Source: Chloroflexota bacterium
Lineage (GTDB): Bacteria > Chloroflexota > Anaerolineae > Promineifilales > Promineifilaceae
DNA: 45,704 nucleotides
Direction: 5' to 3'
Assembly (NCBI GenBank): GCA_018004935.1
Contig: JAGNBF010000061.1
Span: 1 to 45,704 of the forward strand
Below, one piece after another: positions 32,320 through 41,019 of the stretch (its first letter is position 1; every line of letters begins with the position of its first letter). A program made the position numbers and the translations under genes. Under the pieces are notes generated by a model, which was given only the letters and a program-made list of their open reading frames with translations, was not told the origin of the DNA and made no database searches.

Positions 32320-35300
32320 ATGTTCAAGAGATTTATGCGTTTTGTTCCCATCATCGCTTTGTTTCTGTTTGCGCTACTGATGATTAACCAGCCACGCACG
32401 GCTGATGCCAGCCCCAAAGGTGATATCACCTTCAATTATGCTCCTGAGCATATGAGTCTGAGTCGCGCCCGTGATGGGCAATTTCTTAGCGGACCAGCCG
32501 CTGGTGATGCCTATAAAATCGCCGTTGATTACCTCAATGCCCAAAAGGCGGCGTTGGCTCTCAATGGTGCAGACCTGACTTTTGTGGTAACTGATCGGTA
32601 CACTAGTGAGACCAACGGTGTCACCCACATTTATCTGCAACAACAGGTCAATGGTTTAGTGGTGCAAGGGGCAGTCATCAATATTAATGTTACGGCCGAT
32701 GGGCGAATCCTAAATGTAGGAAGTAGTTTCATTGGCAATGCGGCTCAACAAGCCAATAGTAACATACCAGGCTTAGATGCCAATGATGCGGTGACCGCGG
32801 CCGCGAATTATCTCAGTTCCCCCCTTACAGCCCCCTTGACTGTGGTACGGCAAAATGGTGGCCCCAGTCAGACCATCGAGTTCAGCACCGGGGGAATCTC
32901 CCTCAACAACATTCCTGCCCGTCTGGTTTACCAACCCGTTTCCCCCAACGAAGTCCGGTTGGCCTGGGATATCGTCATTTACCCCTTAGATGCCCAAAAC
33001 TGGTGGAACCTGCGGGTAGATGCCAACAGTGGCCAGGTATTGGCTCAGGACAACTGGGTAGATCAGGAGCACTGGGGCGAAACTGGAACAGGCACTTCTG
33101 ACGATGCCGCGGCCGCGCCCTTCCAGGCTCCCCTCAACCCCGATGCCTACCGGGTCTATGCCATTCCCGATGAAAGCCCCAGCCATAGCACCCCCTCCAC
33201 CCCGGCAGATGGGCGTATTCTGGTCGCTAACCCGGCTACCTCGGCTTCTCCCTTTGGCTGGCACGACACCAATGGGGCCGCCGGAGCCGAATACACCACT
33301 ACCCAGGGTAACAACGTCCATGCTTATACCGACATAGACGACAACAATTCGCCTGATGCCGGTTCTAGTCCAGATGGTGGGGGTACTCTCGTCTTCGATT
33401 TTGCCCTTGACCTGACTCAGGCTCCCAGTACCTACCGCCCCGCCGCTGTGACAAACCTCTTCTATGCCAACAACATCATCCATGATGTTCTCTACAACTA
33501 TGGCTTTGATGAGGTTGGCGGTAACTTCCAGCAAAGCAATTATGGTAATGGTGGGCTGGGAAGTGACTATGTGCTCGCTGAAGCCCAAGATGGTGGCGGC
33601 ACAAACAACGCCAACTTTGCTACCCCGCCCGATGGTTCAAGCGGCCGCATGCAAATGTATGTTTGGACGGCTCCCAATCCGGATCGGGATGGCGATTTTG
33701 ACAATGGCATTATCTTCCACGAATATGGGCATGGTGTTTCCAACCGCCTCACCGGCGGCCCCGCCAATGCTGGCTGTTTAGGCAACGCCGAACAGATGGG
33801 TGAAGGCTGGAGCGACCTGATGACCCTCTTCTTCAGTGCTAAAGTCGGTGACACTGGGCCTAATGGTCGCGGTATCGGCACATATGCGCTGGGTCAGCCC
33901 ACCAATGGGGTCGGTATTCGCCCGGCGCGTTATTCCACCGACCTGGCCCAAAATAATTACACATATGCCAATGTTGGCTCCATGGCCATTCCCCACGGCG
34001 TCGGGTTCATCTGGGCCACGATGTATTGGGAAGTATATTGGAACCTGGTGACGGCTCATGGTTTCAATAGCGATTTCTACGGTGACTGGACAACCGGTGG
34101 CAATAACCTGGCCATGCAATTGCTTATTGATGGCATGAAAATGCAACCCTGTGGTCCTGGCTTCGTTGATGGGCGTGATGCCATCCTTGCCGCTGACCTG
34201 GCTCTGACAGGTGGTGAAAATTATTGCGCCATTTGGAGCGGTTTTGCCAAACGTGGCCTGGGCTTCAGTGCCAGTCAGGGAAGTCCCAATAGCACCGTTG
34301 ACGGTACACCCGCATCAGATATGCCCCCCGCCTGTACCCTATTGGGGACGATTCCTTCACCAGCAGTGGTAGATGTCTGTGCTGGTAGTACAGCCTCTTA
34401 TAATATTGGTGTGGGTACAAACTTCACACCTCCTGTGACGATGAGTGGTAATGTTGTAGGAGCCGCCGGAACAGGCGTTACCTTCAATCCCAATCCGGTC
34501 ACTGGTACGTTGCCCCAGGTCATAGACATGAATGTGACCACAACATCGGGTACAACCACGGCAGGTAGCTACACGGTGAATATCAATGGTACGGGTGGTG
34601 CTTCGGCCAATATTACCACCACACTCAATGTTTATAGCGCGGCCGCGGCCGCGCCCACCCTCACCGCCCCGGCAAATGGTGCCACAGGCGTGAGCAGTTC
34701 TCCCTCATTCACCTGGAATGCCTCGGCTCAAGCCATTAGCTACACCCTCCAGGTAGACAATAATGCCGACTTCTCCAGCATTGAGTACGAAATCAGTACC
34801 ACAGGAACCAATCACAACGTTCCGATCACCCAACCATTGGCTTATAGCACCACCTACTATTGGCGTGTCAGTGCCAATAATGTCTGCGGTGATACCAATA
34901 GTTCGGTCTTCTCCTTCACCACCGTAGGTGAGCCAGGGGCTTGTAATTCTCCCGCGGACACCATCGTTGCTTATCAGACTGATTTCGAATCTGGTACAAC
35001 AGGCTGGTCGCACTCTGGCACAGGTGATACCTGGACCTTGAGTGGGACGAACACCACCAGCGGTGTGAATGCGTTCCATGCGGTGGATAGTGATTTAACC
35101 AGCGACCAACGCCTGGTTTCCCCTGTAATTGCTCTACCCAGCGTAGCGCAGTCACCCATCACTCTGCGCTTCCAAAACCGTCAATACTTCGAAACGCCCA
35201 ACACCGATGGTCGTTGCTGGGATGCCGGTATTCTGGAAGTTAGTACCAATGGTGGTTCAACCTGGACAAAAGTACCCAACTCCGCCTTGCTTACCGACCC

Positions 35301-35709
35301 GTATGACAATATTCTCTGGAATGATCAACCAGGTAATAACCCCATCTCCAATGATTATGGCGCAACTGACGCCTGGTGTGATCCGGGTCAGGCCTTCCTG
35401 AACAATGTGGTATTGCTGGATGGGTATGCAGGCCAAAATGTGACCTTCCGCTTCCGTATTGGCACCGACGGGGCCGCCGGTAATGAAGGTTGGACGATTG
35501 ATGATGTCTCTGTGCAATCCTGTGCTGCCGGAGCCACCCCCACGCCCACCCCCACCGTTACCCCCACCCCGACCTCACCGCCGACCGATGTACAGGTAAG
35601 CAGTGTGAGCGGTAATCACACCGGTTCTGGTTGGTTCACAATGTTTGCCGGTATGGTTTTGTTGGGTCTGGCGTTCTTCTTGTATGTACGCCGCCAACCA
35701 ACCGCCTAA
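32320..35709 (+). CDS. Secreted M36 (fungalysin) metalloprotease with C-terminal anchor
   Basis: 1129 aa with GAAGGAG before the ATG. A signal peptide (about residues 1-30, ALFLFALLMINQPRTADA) is followed by an FTP-like propeptide (about 60-240) and the M36 catalytic domain (about 290-670). Zinc ligands are in HEYGHGVSNRL (H467, E468 catalytic, H471) and GEGWSD (E495). After it come a beta-sandwich region (about 680-780), a fibronectin-III-like domain (PTLTAPANGATGVSSSP to about 870), a MAM-like or jelly-roll domain (TDFESGTTGWSHSGTGDTW to about 1065), then a TPTPTVTPTPTSPP linker and a C-terminal hydrophobic helix ending FFLYVRRQPTA. The end pattern (linker, helix, RR) suggests cell-surface anchoring or sorting. 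It would digest external proteins. No neighbour shares the pathway. Confidence 0.93.
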   Translation: MFKRFMRFVPIIALFLFALLMINQPRTADASPKGDITFNYAPEHMSLSRARDGQFLSGPAAGDAYKIAVDYLNAQKAALALNGADLTFVVTDRYTSETNGVTHIYLQQQVNGLVVQGAVININVTADGRILNVGSSFIGNAAQQANSNIPGLDANDAVTAAANYLSSPLTAPLTVVRQNGGPSQTIEFSTGGISLNNIPARLVYQPVSPNEVRLAWDIVIYPLDAQNWWNLRVDANSGQVLAQDNWVDQEHWGETGTGTSDDAAAAPFQAPLNPDAYRVYAIPDESPSHSTPSTPADGRILVANPATSASPFGWHDTNGAAGAEYTTTQGNNVHAYTDIDDNNSPDAGSSPDGGGTLVFDFALDLTQAPSTYRPAAVTNLFYANNIIHDVLYNYGFDEVGGNFQQSNYGNGGLGSDYVLAEAQDGGGTNNANFATPPDGSSGRMQMYVWTAPNPDRDGDFDNGIIFHEYGHGVSNRLTGGPANAGCLGNAEQMGEGWSDLMTLFFSAKVGDTGPNGRGIGTYALGQPTNGVGIRPARYSTDLAQNNYTYANVGSMAIPHGVGFIWATMYWEVYWNLVTAHGFNSDFYGDWTTGGNNLAMQLLIDGMKMQPCGPGFVDGRDAILAADLALTGGENYCAIWSGFAKRGLGFSASQGSPNSTVDGTPASDMPPACTLLGTIPSPAVVDVCAGSTASYNIGVGTNFTPPVTMSGNVVGAAGTGVTFNPNPVTGTLPQVIDMNVTTTSGTTTAGSYTVNINGTGGASANITTTLNVYSAAAAAPTLTAPANGATGVSSSPSFTWNASAQAISYTLQVDNNADFSSIEYEISTTGTNHNVPITQPLAYSTTYYWRVSANNVCGDTNSSVFSFTTVGEPGACNSPADTIVAYQTDFESGTTGWSHSGTGDTWTLSGTNTTSGVNAFHAVDSDLTSDQRLVSPVIALPSVAQSPITLRFQNRQYFETPNTDGRCWDAGILEVSTNGGSTWTKVPNSALLTDPYDNILWNDQPGNNPISNDYGATDAWCDPGQAFLNNVVLLDGYAGQNVTFRFRIGTDGAAGNEGWTIDDVSVQSCAAGATPTPTPTVTPTPTSPPTDVQVSSVSGNHTGSGWFTMFAGMVLLGLAFFLYVRRQPTA

Positions 35710-35757
35710 ACAAATCCGCTATCGTCGGGTCTAATGTTTGACATTGACCCACAAAAG

Positions 35758-35788
35758 AAGGCCATCCTTAGGGATGGCCTTTTTTGTT
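35758..35788 (+). terminator. Intrinsic terminator of the metalloprotease gene
   Basis: AAGGCCATCC (35758-35767), a TTAG loop, GGATGGCCTT (35772-35781), then TTTTTGTT. A 10-bp perfect stem with a T tract about 50 bp after the stop codon is a clear rho-independent terminator. Confidence 0.9.
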
Positions 35789-35997
35789 ATACTTACCATG
35801 GTCATAAAGTGATATTTTGTTGGCGGCCACAGCTACGCCTGGTTGAACCGCCGGGCTATCCATACCAGGCTATAGGGGCTAAAACAGCAGGCCAACGTCC
35901 TTCGTAACCATAGCCTGGCCCGTTTTACGGCGGGGCGGCCTCGACACTTTTAGACGTTCAGGCCAAATTGAGAATTGCGGCGGAAAGGCCCTGATTA
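35789..35997. repeat. GC-rich inverted sequence related to 30405-30530
   Basis: About 35821-35957 contains GGCGGCCACAGCTACGCC, GAACCGCCGGGCTATCC and TTTTACGGCGGGGCGG in a complementary order to the stretch at 30405-30530. Near 35966, AAATTGAGAATTGC is the reverse complement of the CAGCAATTCTCAATTT repeat. No gene is visible. Confidence 0.5.
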
Positions 35998-36026
35998 TTG
36001 ACATTGGCTTGGGGCTATGCTAGGCT
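35998..36026 (+). promoter_or_regulatory. Sigma70-type promoter upstream of the leuS leader
   Basis: TTGACA (35998-36003), 17-bp spacer, TAGGCT (36021-36026). The -35 is a perfect consensus and the spacing optimal; the -10 matches at the first, second and last positions. The predicted start is near 36033, giving a short leader before the 25-codon frame. Confidence 0.65.
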
Positions 36027-36050
36027 TGTGTACGTATAAGGAATGAATTG

Positions 36051-36128
36051 ATGAAACGCACAGCACAGATGATTCAACCTACATTGCTTCGCCACTTGCT
36101 TCTTGAGGGGCTTATTTTGGGCTGGTAG
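36051..36128 (+). CDS. Candidate leucine-rich leader peptide of leuS
   Basis: A 25-residue frame beginning MKRTAQMIQPTLLRHLLLEG, with seven leucines (positions 12, 13, 16, 17, 18, 21, 23). AAGGA lies about nine bases before the ATG, and the TTGACA promoter about 45 bases before it. The Leu codons are TTG and CTT only; CTG, the commonest Leu codon in nearby genes, is absent. An intrinsic terminator follows 30 bases after the stop, and leuS is the next gene. This is the arrangement of leader-peptide attenuation, where scarce leucyl-tRNA stalls the ribosome and lets an alternative hairpin form: GGGCTGG (36119-36125) can pair with CCAGCCC (36168-36174) of the terminator. Function is inferred; a chance short frame is possible. 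Confidence 0.5.
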   Translation: MKRTAQMIQPTLLRHLLLEGLILGW

Positions 36129-36158
36129 GTGGCTGTGACAGAACATTAAGAGAATCGC

Positions 36159-36195
36159 GGCCGCAAGCCAGCCCTGGTTTGCGGCCTTTTTGTTT
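36159..36195 (+). terminator. Intrinsic terminator 1 in the leuS leader (attenuator candidate)
   Basis: GGCCGCAAGCCA (36159-36170), loop GCCC, TGGTTTGCGGCC (36175-36186), then TTTTTGTTT. All pairs are standard but one G-T. The left arm includes a GCGGCCGC octamer. Part of the arm and loop (36168-36174) can instead pair with 36119-36125 in the leader frame. Confidence 0.8.
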
Positions 36196-36222
36196 CCCCA
36201 CCCTCACCTATAAACCACAGGG

Positions 36223-36263
36223 AACGCGGCCGCAACTTGATTTTGCGGCCGCGTTTTGTTTTC
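36223..36263 (+). terminator. Intrinsic terminator-like hairpin 2 made of two octamers
   Basis: AACGCGGCCGCAA (36223-36235) and TTGCGGCCGCGTT (36243-36255) form a perfect 13-bp stem with a 7-nt loop, followed by TTGTTTTCT. Both arms contain the octamer. It lies 290 bp before leuS; a second stop in series, or a separate repeat. Confidence 0.75.
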
Positions 36264-36544
36264 TCCAATCACACGAATGAACATCCGTCACCATCTCCTT
36301 CGCTCCGTGCGTGGTTAGATAAAGGGTAAAAGATCATGAAACGACTTACCAACAACAACAATAAATTTGGTTCTTTGCGGTTTCGTGGGGTACGGGCAAC
36401 CCTTGTGGTTGCCTCACACGGGGCAGGCACAAGGCCAACCCCTCCATCTGGTGTCAACTCCCTGAATTCCCAAAAACCACAAACCTGCGGAAGGCTGAAC
36501 GGTTACGCCGATAATGATGCAGTTACTGCCTGAGGAGCAATCTC
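36264..36544. repeat. leuS upstream region with a dispersed repeat copy
   Basis: Contains about 36366-36480 of the GGGGTACGGGCAACC ... GGGGCAGGCACAAGG ... GGTGTCAACTCC family, inserted between the leader hairpins and leuS. The leuS ribosome-binding site AGGAG is at about 36533-36537. No T-box motif (GGGTGGNACCGCG) is seen. A separate leuS promoter was not recognised. Confidence 0.7.
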
Positions 36545-39019
36545 ATGATCACCCCCTATAATTTTCAAGCCCAACAAGCCAAATGGCAATCCTATTGGCA
36601 GGCCATTGACCTGTATAAAACCACCACCGACCCAGACAAACCCAAACAATATATCCTGGATTTCTTCCCCTATCCCTCTGGCGAAGGCTTATCTATGGGG
36701 CATGGACGCAACTATATTCCCACCTGCGTCTATAGCCGCTTCCAGCGTCGCCGGGGGTACAACGTTTTGCATCCCATGGGTTGGGATGCTTTTGGTTTAC
36801 CAGCCGAGAATTATGCCATCCGTACAGGGGTACACCCAGCCATCACCACAAAGCGTAATACCCGTGCTTACCGGCACCAACTGGAACTAATGGAATGCAG
36901 TTATGACTGGTCACGGGAGATCAACTCCACAGATCCCGCGTATTATCGTTGGACCCAATGGTTCTTCCTGATGCTGTTTCAGCGTGGTCTGGCCTACCGG
37001 GCGAGGGGTAAACAATGGTGGTGCCCCCATTGCCAGACTGTCCTGGCCAATGAGCAGGTAGATAACGGTCAATGTGAGCGATGTGGCACCTCGGTGGAGA
37101 CAAAAGACCTGGAACAGTGGTATTTCAAGATCACCCAATATGCCGAACGCCTGCTAGATGACCTGGCGACGGTGGATTGGCCGGAAAAAATCAAAACCAT
37201 ACAACGAAACTGGATTGGCCGCTCGGAAGGGTTCGAGGTGATATTCCGAGTAGAGAAGACAGGCATTTCGAGCCAGCCAGGAACCTGGGATATACCTGTG
37301 TATACGACTCGGTTGGACACATTGTTTGGTGTCACCTTCCTGGCTCTGGCTCCAGAGCACCCGCTGGTGCCTGATATGGTAACGACAGAACAGCACGCGG
37401 CCGCGAACGCCTATATCAACACCACCCAAACCATGCCCGAAATAGACCGCCTATCTACCATCCGCCAAAAAACCGGTGTTTTCACCGGCAGTTACGCCAT
37501 CCACCCCATCACCGGCCAGCCCATCCCCATCTGGATCGCCGATTATGTTCTGATGGGATACGGCACGGGCGCGATTATGGGTGTACCCGGCCACGATGAA
37601 CGGGATTATGCTTTTGCCCAGACCTTTGCCCTGCCGGTCAGCGAAGTTATCACCCCCACGGGGCAAGCACAAGGTACACAACATTGTTTCGCCGGGGAGG
37701 GTATCCTGATCAATTCTGGGGTTTACTCGGGAATGAACAGTGCTACCGCCATTCAGGCCATCGGTCAGACCATCATACGGCAGAAACAAGGGCAACCCCA
37801 GGTGAAATACAAACTGCGGGATTGGTTGATCTCCCGGCAACGGTATTGGGGAGCACCCATTCCCATTATCCATTGCCCGGAGTGTGGCCCGGTAGCCGTA
37901 CCGGAAGAACAACTGCCCGTCCGCCTGCCCGATATTCAGGAGTTTGCCCCAACGGGGGATGGGCGATCACCACTGGCACGTATACGCGAATGGGTAGAGG
38001 TGGCCTGCCCCGTTTGCGGCCGCGCCGCCGAGCGCGAAACCGATACGATGGATGGGTTTGCCTGCTCATCCTGGTATTTCCTGCGCTTCACCAACCCCAC
38101 CATAACCGATCGTCCTTTTGATCCGGCGGCAGTGGCTTACTGGATGCCGGTAGATACCTATGTGGGTGGAGCCGAGCATGCCGTTATGCACCTGCTGTAT
38201 GCTCGGTTCTGGACCAAAGTAATGTTCGATGCCGGGCTGATCAATTTCACTGAGCCGTTTACCCGCTTGCTGAACCAGGGCGTTCTGCACGCCGCCGATG
38301 GTCGTCGCATGTCCAAATCCAAAGGTAATGTCGTTCCCCCAGATGCGGTTGTCGCCCGATACGGCACAGATGCCACCCGCGCTTACACCCTGTTTATTGG
38401 CCCCTTTGAAGGCAACGTCATTTGGGATGAGACGGGGATTCGGGGCATAACCCGTTGGCTGGAGCGGTTCTGGCAACTGGCTCAAGAAATGGCAACCTAT
38501 ACACCTACCCAACCGGCAGAACCGGCGGTTGAGCGTCGTTTTATCCAGGGCCGTCACCGGCTAGTGCAACGTATCACCCGCGAGATGGAACTATTTAAGT
38601 TTAATACGGCTGTGGCCGCGCTCATGGAATACCAAAATGACCTGATAGAAAAGAAGGATGCAGGTATCGCTTCCATAATCTGGCGGGAAACCATTGCCAC
38701 CGTCGCCAGCCTGATGGCCCCCATCACGCCATTTATAACCGAGTCGGTATGGCACGAGGTCCTGGGCGAAACAAGTTCGATTCACCAACAACCCTGGCCG
38801 ACATATGATGCGGAACTGGTACGGCGGGATGAGGTGGAGATGGTCATTCAGGTGAATGGCCGGGTACGTGATCGGATGCAGGTGACGGCCAATGAAGATG
38901 AGGAAGGGGTACACGCGGCCGCGATCCAACGCCCCATCGTTCAACAATTCATCAACGGAGCCACCATTCAGCAGGTGATTATCGTCCCCGGTAAGTTGGT
39001 TAACATCGTCACCCGGTAA
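36545..39019 (+). CDS. leuS: Leucyl-tRNA synthetase
   Basis: 824 aa, the bacterial LeuRS size, with AGGAG before the ATG. Class I signatures are intact: the HIGH-like motif in PYPSGEGLSMGHGRNY (residues about 40-55), ending LHPMGWDAFGLPAENYA, and the KMSKS loop as GRRMSKSKGN. A zinc-binding-like pair CPHC...CERC is present in WWCPHCQTVLANEQVDNGQCERCGTS (quoted by CPHC and CERC). The editing domain (about 225-420) has TTRLDTLFGVTFLALAPEHP-type sequence. The C-terminal part has the anticodon-binding helices and QVNGRVRDRMQV. It charges tRNA-Leu. The upstream leader frame rich in Leu codons suggests control by leucyl-tRNA supply. Confidence 0.98.
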   Translation: MITPYNFQAQQAKWQSYWQAIDLYKTTTDPDKPKQYILDFFPYPSGEGLSMGHGRNYIPTCVYSRFQRRRGYNVLHPMGWDAFGLPAENYAIRTGVHPAITTKRNTRAYRHQLELMECSYDWSREINSTDPAYYRWTQWFFLMLFQRGLAYRARGKQWWCPHCQTVLANEQVDNGQCERCGTSVETKDLEQWYFKITQYAERLLDDLATVDWPEKIKTIQRNWIGRSEGFEVIFRVEKTGISSQPGTWDIPVYTTRLDTLFGVTFLALAPEHPLVPDMVTTEQHAAANAYINTTQTMPEIDRLSTIRQKTGVFTGSYAIHPITGQPIPIWIADYVLMGYGTGAIMGVPGHDERDYAFAQTFALPVSEVITPTGQAQGTQHCFAGEGILINSGVYSGMNSATAIQAIGQTIIRQKQGQPQVKYKLRDWLISRQRYWGAPIPIIHCPECGPVAVPEEQLPVRLPDIQEFAPTGDGRSPLARIREWVEVACPVCGRAAERETDTMDGFACSSWYFLRFTNPTITDRPFDPAAVAYWMPVDTYVGGAEHAVMHLLYARFWTKVMFDAGLINFTEPFTRLLNQGVLHAADGRRMSKSKGNVVPPDAVVARYGTDATRAYTLFIGPFEGNVIWDETGIRGITRWLERFWQLAQEMATYTPTQPAEPAVERRFIQGRHRLVQRITREMELFKFNTAVAALMEYQNDLIEKKDAGIASIIWRETIATVASLMAPITPFITESVWHEVLGETSSIHQQPWPTYDAELVRRDEVEMVIQVNGRVRDRMQVTANEDEEGVHAAAIQRPIVQQFINGATIQQVIIVPGKLVNIVTR

Positions 39020-39421
39020 TTTCTCGAAATTTCGGGACTGTACGTTCTCTGGTGAAAACGAAACCCGCCAATGTCGCGTAGAGACGCAAATTTTTGCGTC
39101 TCTACGGCCATGTCATACACCCTTTGCCAAATCGTCCTACAAAGGTTCTTTCGGAATTCGTGGGGTGCGGCTACATGTAGGGGCTGGCCTTGTGCCTGCC
39201 CCGCCGAGGGCAACCACAAGGATTGCCCCTACAGATGGTGTCAACCCCCTGAAATCCCCAAGACCCGTCCTACAAATTTTCATTCCCCGGCGTGCCCGTT
39301 CAGCGAAATGTTGAAGGTAAAGATTGCTTAACACAACCAGCAATCCCCCTAAACATTTTCTGAACAACTTCCCCGTAAGATACCCCTATACACCAATTAT
39401 TCGTGGCTATGGGTAAACAAC
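39020..39421. repeat. Repeat-filled spacer after leuS
   Basis: CGTAGAGACGCAAA...TTTGCGTCTCTACG (39075-39104) is a stem-loop that may terminate leuS. Then come a half-site of the GTAGGxCGATTTGG family (about 39118) and a copy of the GGGGTACGGGCAACC family with both orientations (about 39140-39275). No gene is visible. Confidence 0.75.
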
Positions 39422-40246
39422 ATGATCAACAAACTCGATTTTCCCAGACAATGGCAGTTACAACCAGCTTCCCTTTCCACCCTTCCTGCCCCTGCCCTGA
39501 CTGACCTGCGAGACCTGTTGGCCCAATTCAACCCCATCAGTCTGGCGGAATTGGATGGGGTGGCCTTGTTGAGCCGTACCGATACCAAATATGTGCTCAA
39601 CCGCCATCAGCTCATGGCCGTATTGGTCACTCTGCCGCACTATTATCGCATTTTGGAGATCAAACAGGTTCGCCTGAACCAATATCAAACGCTCTATTTT
39701 GACACCCCCGGTTTTGACCTTTACCTGGCCCACCATGCCGGGCGACGCAACCGGGTAAAAGTGCGTAGCCGCGAATACGTTGACACCCATCGCTCGTTTC
39801 TGGAAATCAAGCAGAAAACGAACAAAGACCAGACCATCAAACATCGGCTTCCCACAACTGGATTCATGACCTGTATGACACCGGAAACAGATGAGTTTCT
39901 TTACAGCCAATCACCTGCTACACCGCTTAATCTGGAACCAAAGTTGAGTAACAACTTCTCCCGGCTGACGCTGGTCAGCCTGTACCGCCCAGAGCGGTTG
40001 ACGCTGGATGTACAACTGCAATTCGCGGCCGCAGATCAAACCGTCACATTACCCAGCATCGTCATCGCCGAGGTCAAACAGGCCGGTCACATCCCTGATT
40101 CCGATTTTATCCGGCAAATGCGGGCGATGAAAATCCAACCGATGGGGTTCAGCAAATATTGTATGGGTGTTTCGTTGCTCTATCCCCAGGTGAAACATAA
40201 CAACTTTAAGCCCAAATTACGCTGGCTGAATAAGTTGATGCATTGA
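39422..40246 (+). CDS. VTC-domain polyphosphate polymerase-like protein
   Basis: 274 aa, one VTC (tunnel-fold) domain. Basic residues line the tunnel: SRTDTKYVLNRHQL (R52, K56, R61 region), YQTLYFDTPGFDLY, GRRNRVKVRSREY and SFLEIKQKTNK, and near the end VIAEVKQAG and SKYCMG. In yeast Vtc4 this fold makes polyphosphate from ATP; bacterial VTC-domain proteins occur with DUF4956 and CotH genes, as here, and may phosphorylate or polymerise an unknown product. The gene is followed by a 110-bp spacer of GCTGACTA repeats and then DUF4956. Confidence 0.93.
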   Translation: MINKLDFPRQWQLQPASLSTLPAPALTDLRDLLAQFNPISLAELDGVALLSRTDTKYVLNRHQLMAVLVTLPHYYRILEIKQVRLNQYQTLYFDTPGFDLYLAHHAGRRNRVKVRSREYVDTHRSFLEIKQKTNKDQTIKHRLPTTGFMTCMTPETDEFLYSQSPATPLNLEPKLSNNFSRLTLVSLYRPERLTLDVQLQFAAADQTVTLPSIVIAEVKQAGHIPDSDFIRQMRAMKIQPMGFSKYCMGVSLLYPQVKHNNFKPKLRWLNKLMH

Positions 40247-40355
40247 GTAGGAAGCATTTCAGCCGGTCAGCATTTCAGCATTTCAGCAGGTCAGCTTCTT
40301 AGCTGACTAGCTGACTAGCTGACTAGCTGACTAGCTATCCCACGAGGAGTTTACC
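40247..40355. repeat. GCTGACTA / CAGCATTT octamer repeats
   Basis: 40258-40290 has CAGCATTT and GGTCAGC units, 40303-40338 has about four GCTGACTA units, which are nearly self-complementary (TAGCTGACTAGCT). The ribosome-binding site CACGAGGAG for the next gene follows. Confidence 0.8.
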
Positions 40356-41015
40356 ATGTTTAGCGAACTTACCCGTTTTATTTTAGGGGCAGGGCTTAAC
40401 CTGTTGGTGGCGGTGTTGATTGTCAGGTTCATCTACTACCCATCCAGTCCTAACAAAAATTATGTTTTTACCTTCCTGGCCTTTAACACCATCATTTACT
40501 TCGTATTGGGGTTGTTTACCAGTGTTGAACTCAGTGTAGGTGTGGGCTTCGGCCTGTTTGCCATCTTTTCCGTGCTCCGCTATCGCACCGACGAAATGCC
40601 CATCCGTGAGATGACCTATTTGTTTGTGCTGATTGCTTTGCCCGTCATGAACTCTCTGCTCCTGAGCGGTGGGGATTATGCCCGGCTTGCGGTGGCGAAT
40701 GGCATTCTGTTGGCCTTGCTGTATGTGCTAGAACGGGAGTGGGGTTTCCGTTATGAAACAAGCAAAAAGGTGCTTTATGAAAAAATTGAGCTGATTACCC
40801 CGGAAAATCGGGAAGAGATGTTGGCAGATTTACGCGGCCGCACCGGGCTTCCCATCAAACGCATCGAAATTGGCCGGGTGGACTTCTTGCGCGACACCGC
40901 CGAAGTCAAAATCTTCTATGATGAACCGCGCCATCACAACCCCGAATACTCTCTACCTGATGCCGAATTTCCCTACGAAGAGGAAGAAGTTCTGCACGCC
41001 CAGACGAAAGGATGA
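40356..41015 (+). CDS. DUF4956 membrane protein
   Basis: 219 aa with GAGGAG before the ATG. Three to four membrane helices in the first 125 residues (LNLLVAVLIVRFIYY; YVFTFLAFNTIIYFVLGLF; VGVGFGLFAIFSVLRYRTDEMPIREMTYLFVLI, here shortened to GVGFGLFAIFSVLRYRTDE), then a cytoplasmic C-terminal domain with KIELITPENR and RIEIGRVDFLRDTAEVKIFY. VLRYRTDEMPIREMTY is the DUF4956 signature. The family travels with VTC and CotH genes. The next gene starts five bases after this stop, so they are co-translated. It may form the membrane partner of the VTC enzyme; its role is not established. Confidence 0.92.
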   Translation: MFSELTRFILGAGLNLLVAVLIVRFIYYPSSPNKNYVFTFLAFNTIIYFVLGLFTSVELSVGVGFGLFAIFSVLRYRTDEMPIREMTYLFVLIALPVMNSLLLSGGDYARLAVANGILLALLYVLEREWGFRYETSKKVLYEKIELITPENREEMLADLRGRTGLPIKRIEIGRVDFLRDTAEVKIFYDEPRHHNPEYSLPDAEFPYEEEEVLHAQTKG

Positions 41016-41019
41016 AGAA

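Noticed and set aside
34600-34670. Tandem octamers in the metalloprotease as a small insertion
   Set aside because: They encode an alanine run at a domain linker and have no flanking duplication; the general enrichment of the octamer explains them.
36264-36544. A T-box riboswitch upstream of leuS
   Set aside because: No GGGTGGNACCGCG-type antiterminator bulge or specifier stem is visible; the region is largely a dispersed repeat.
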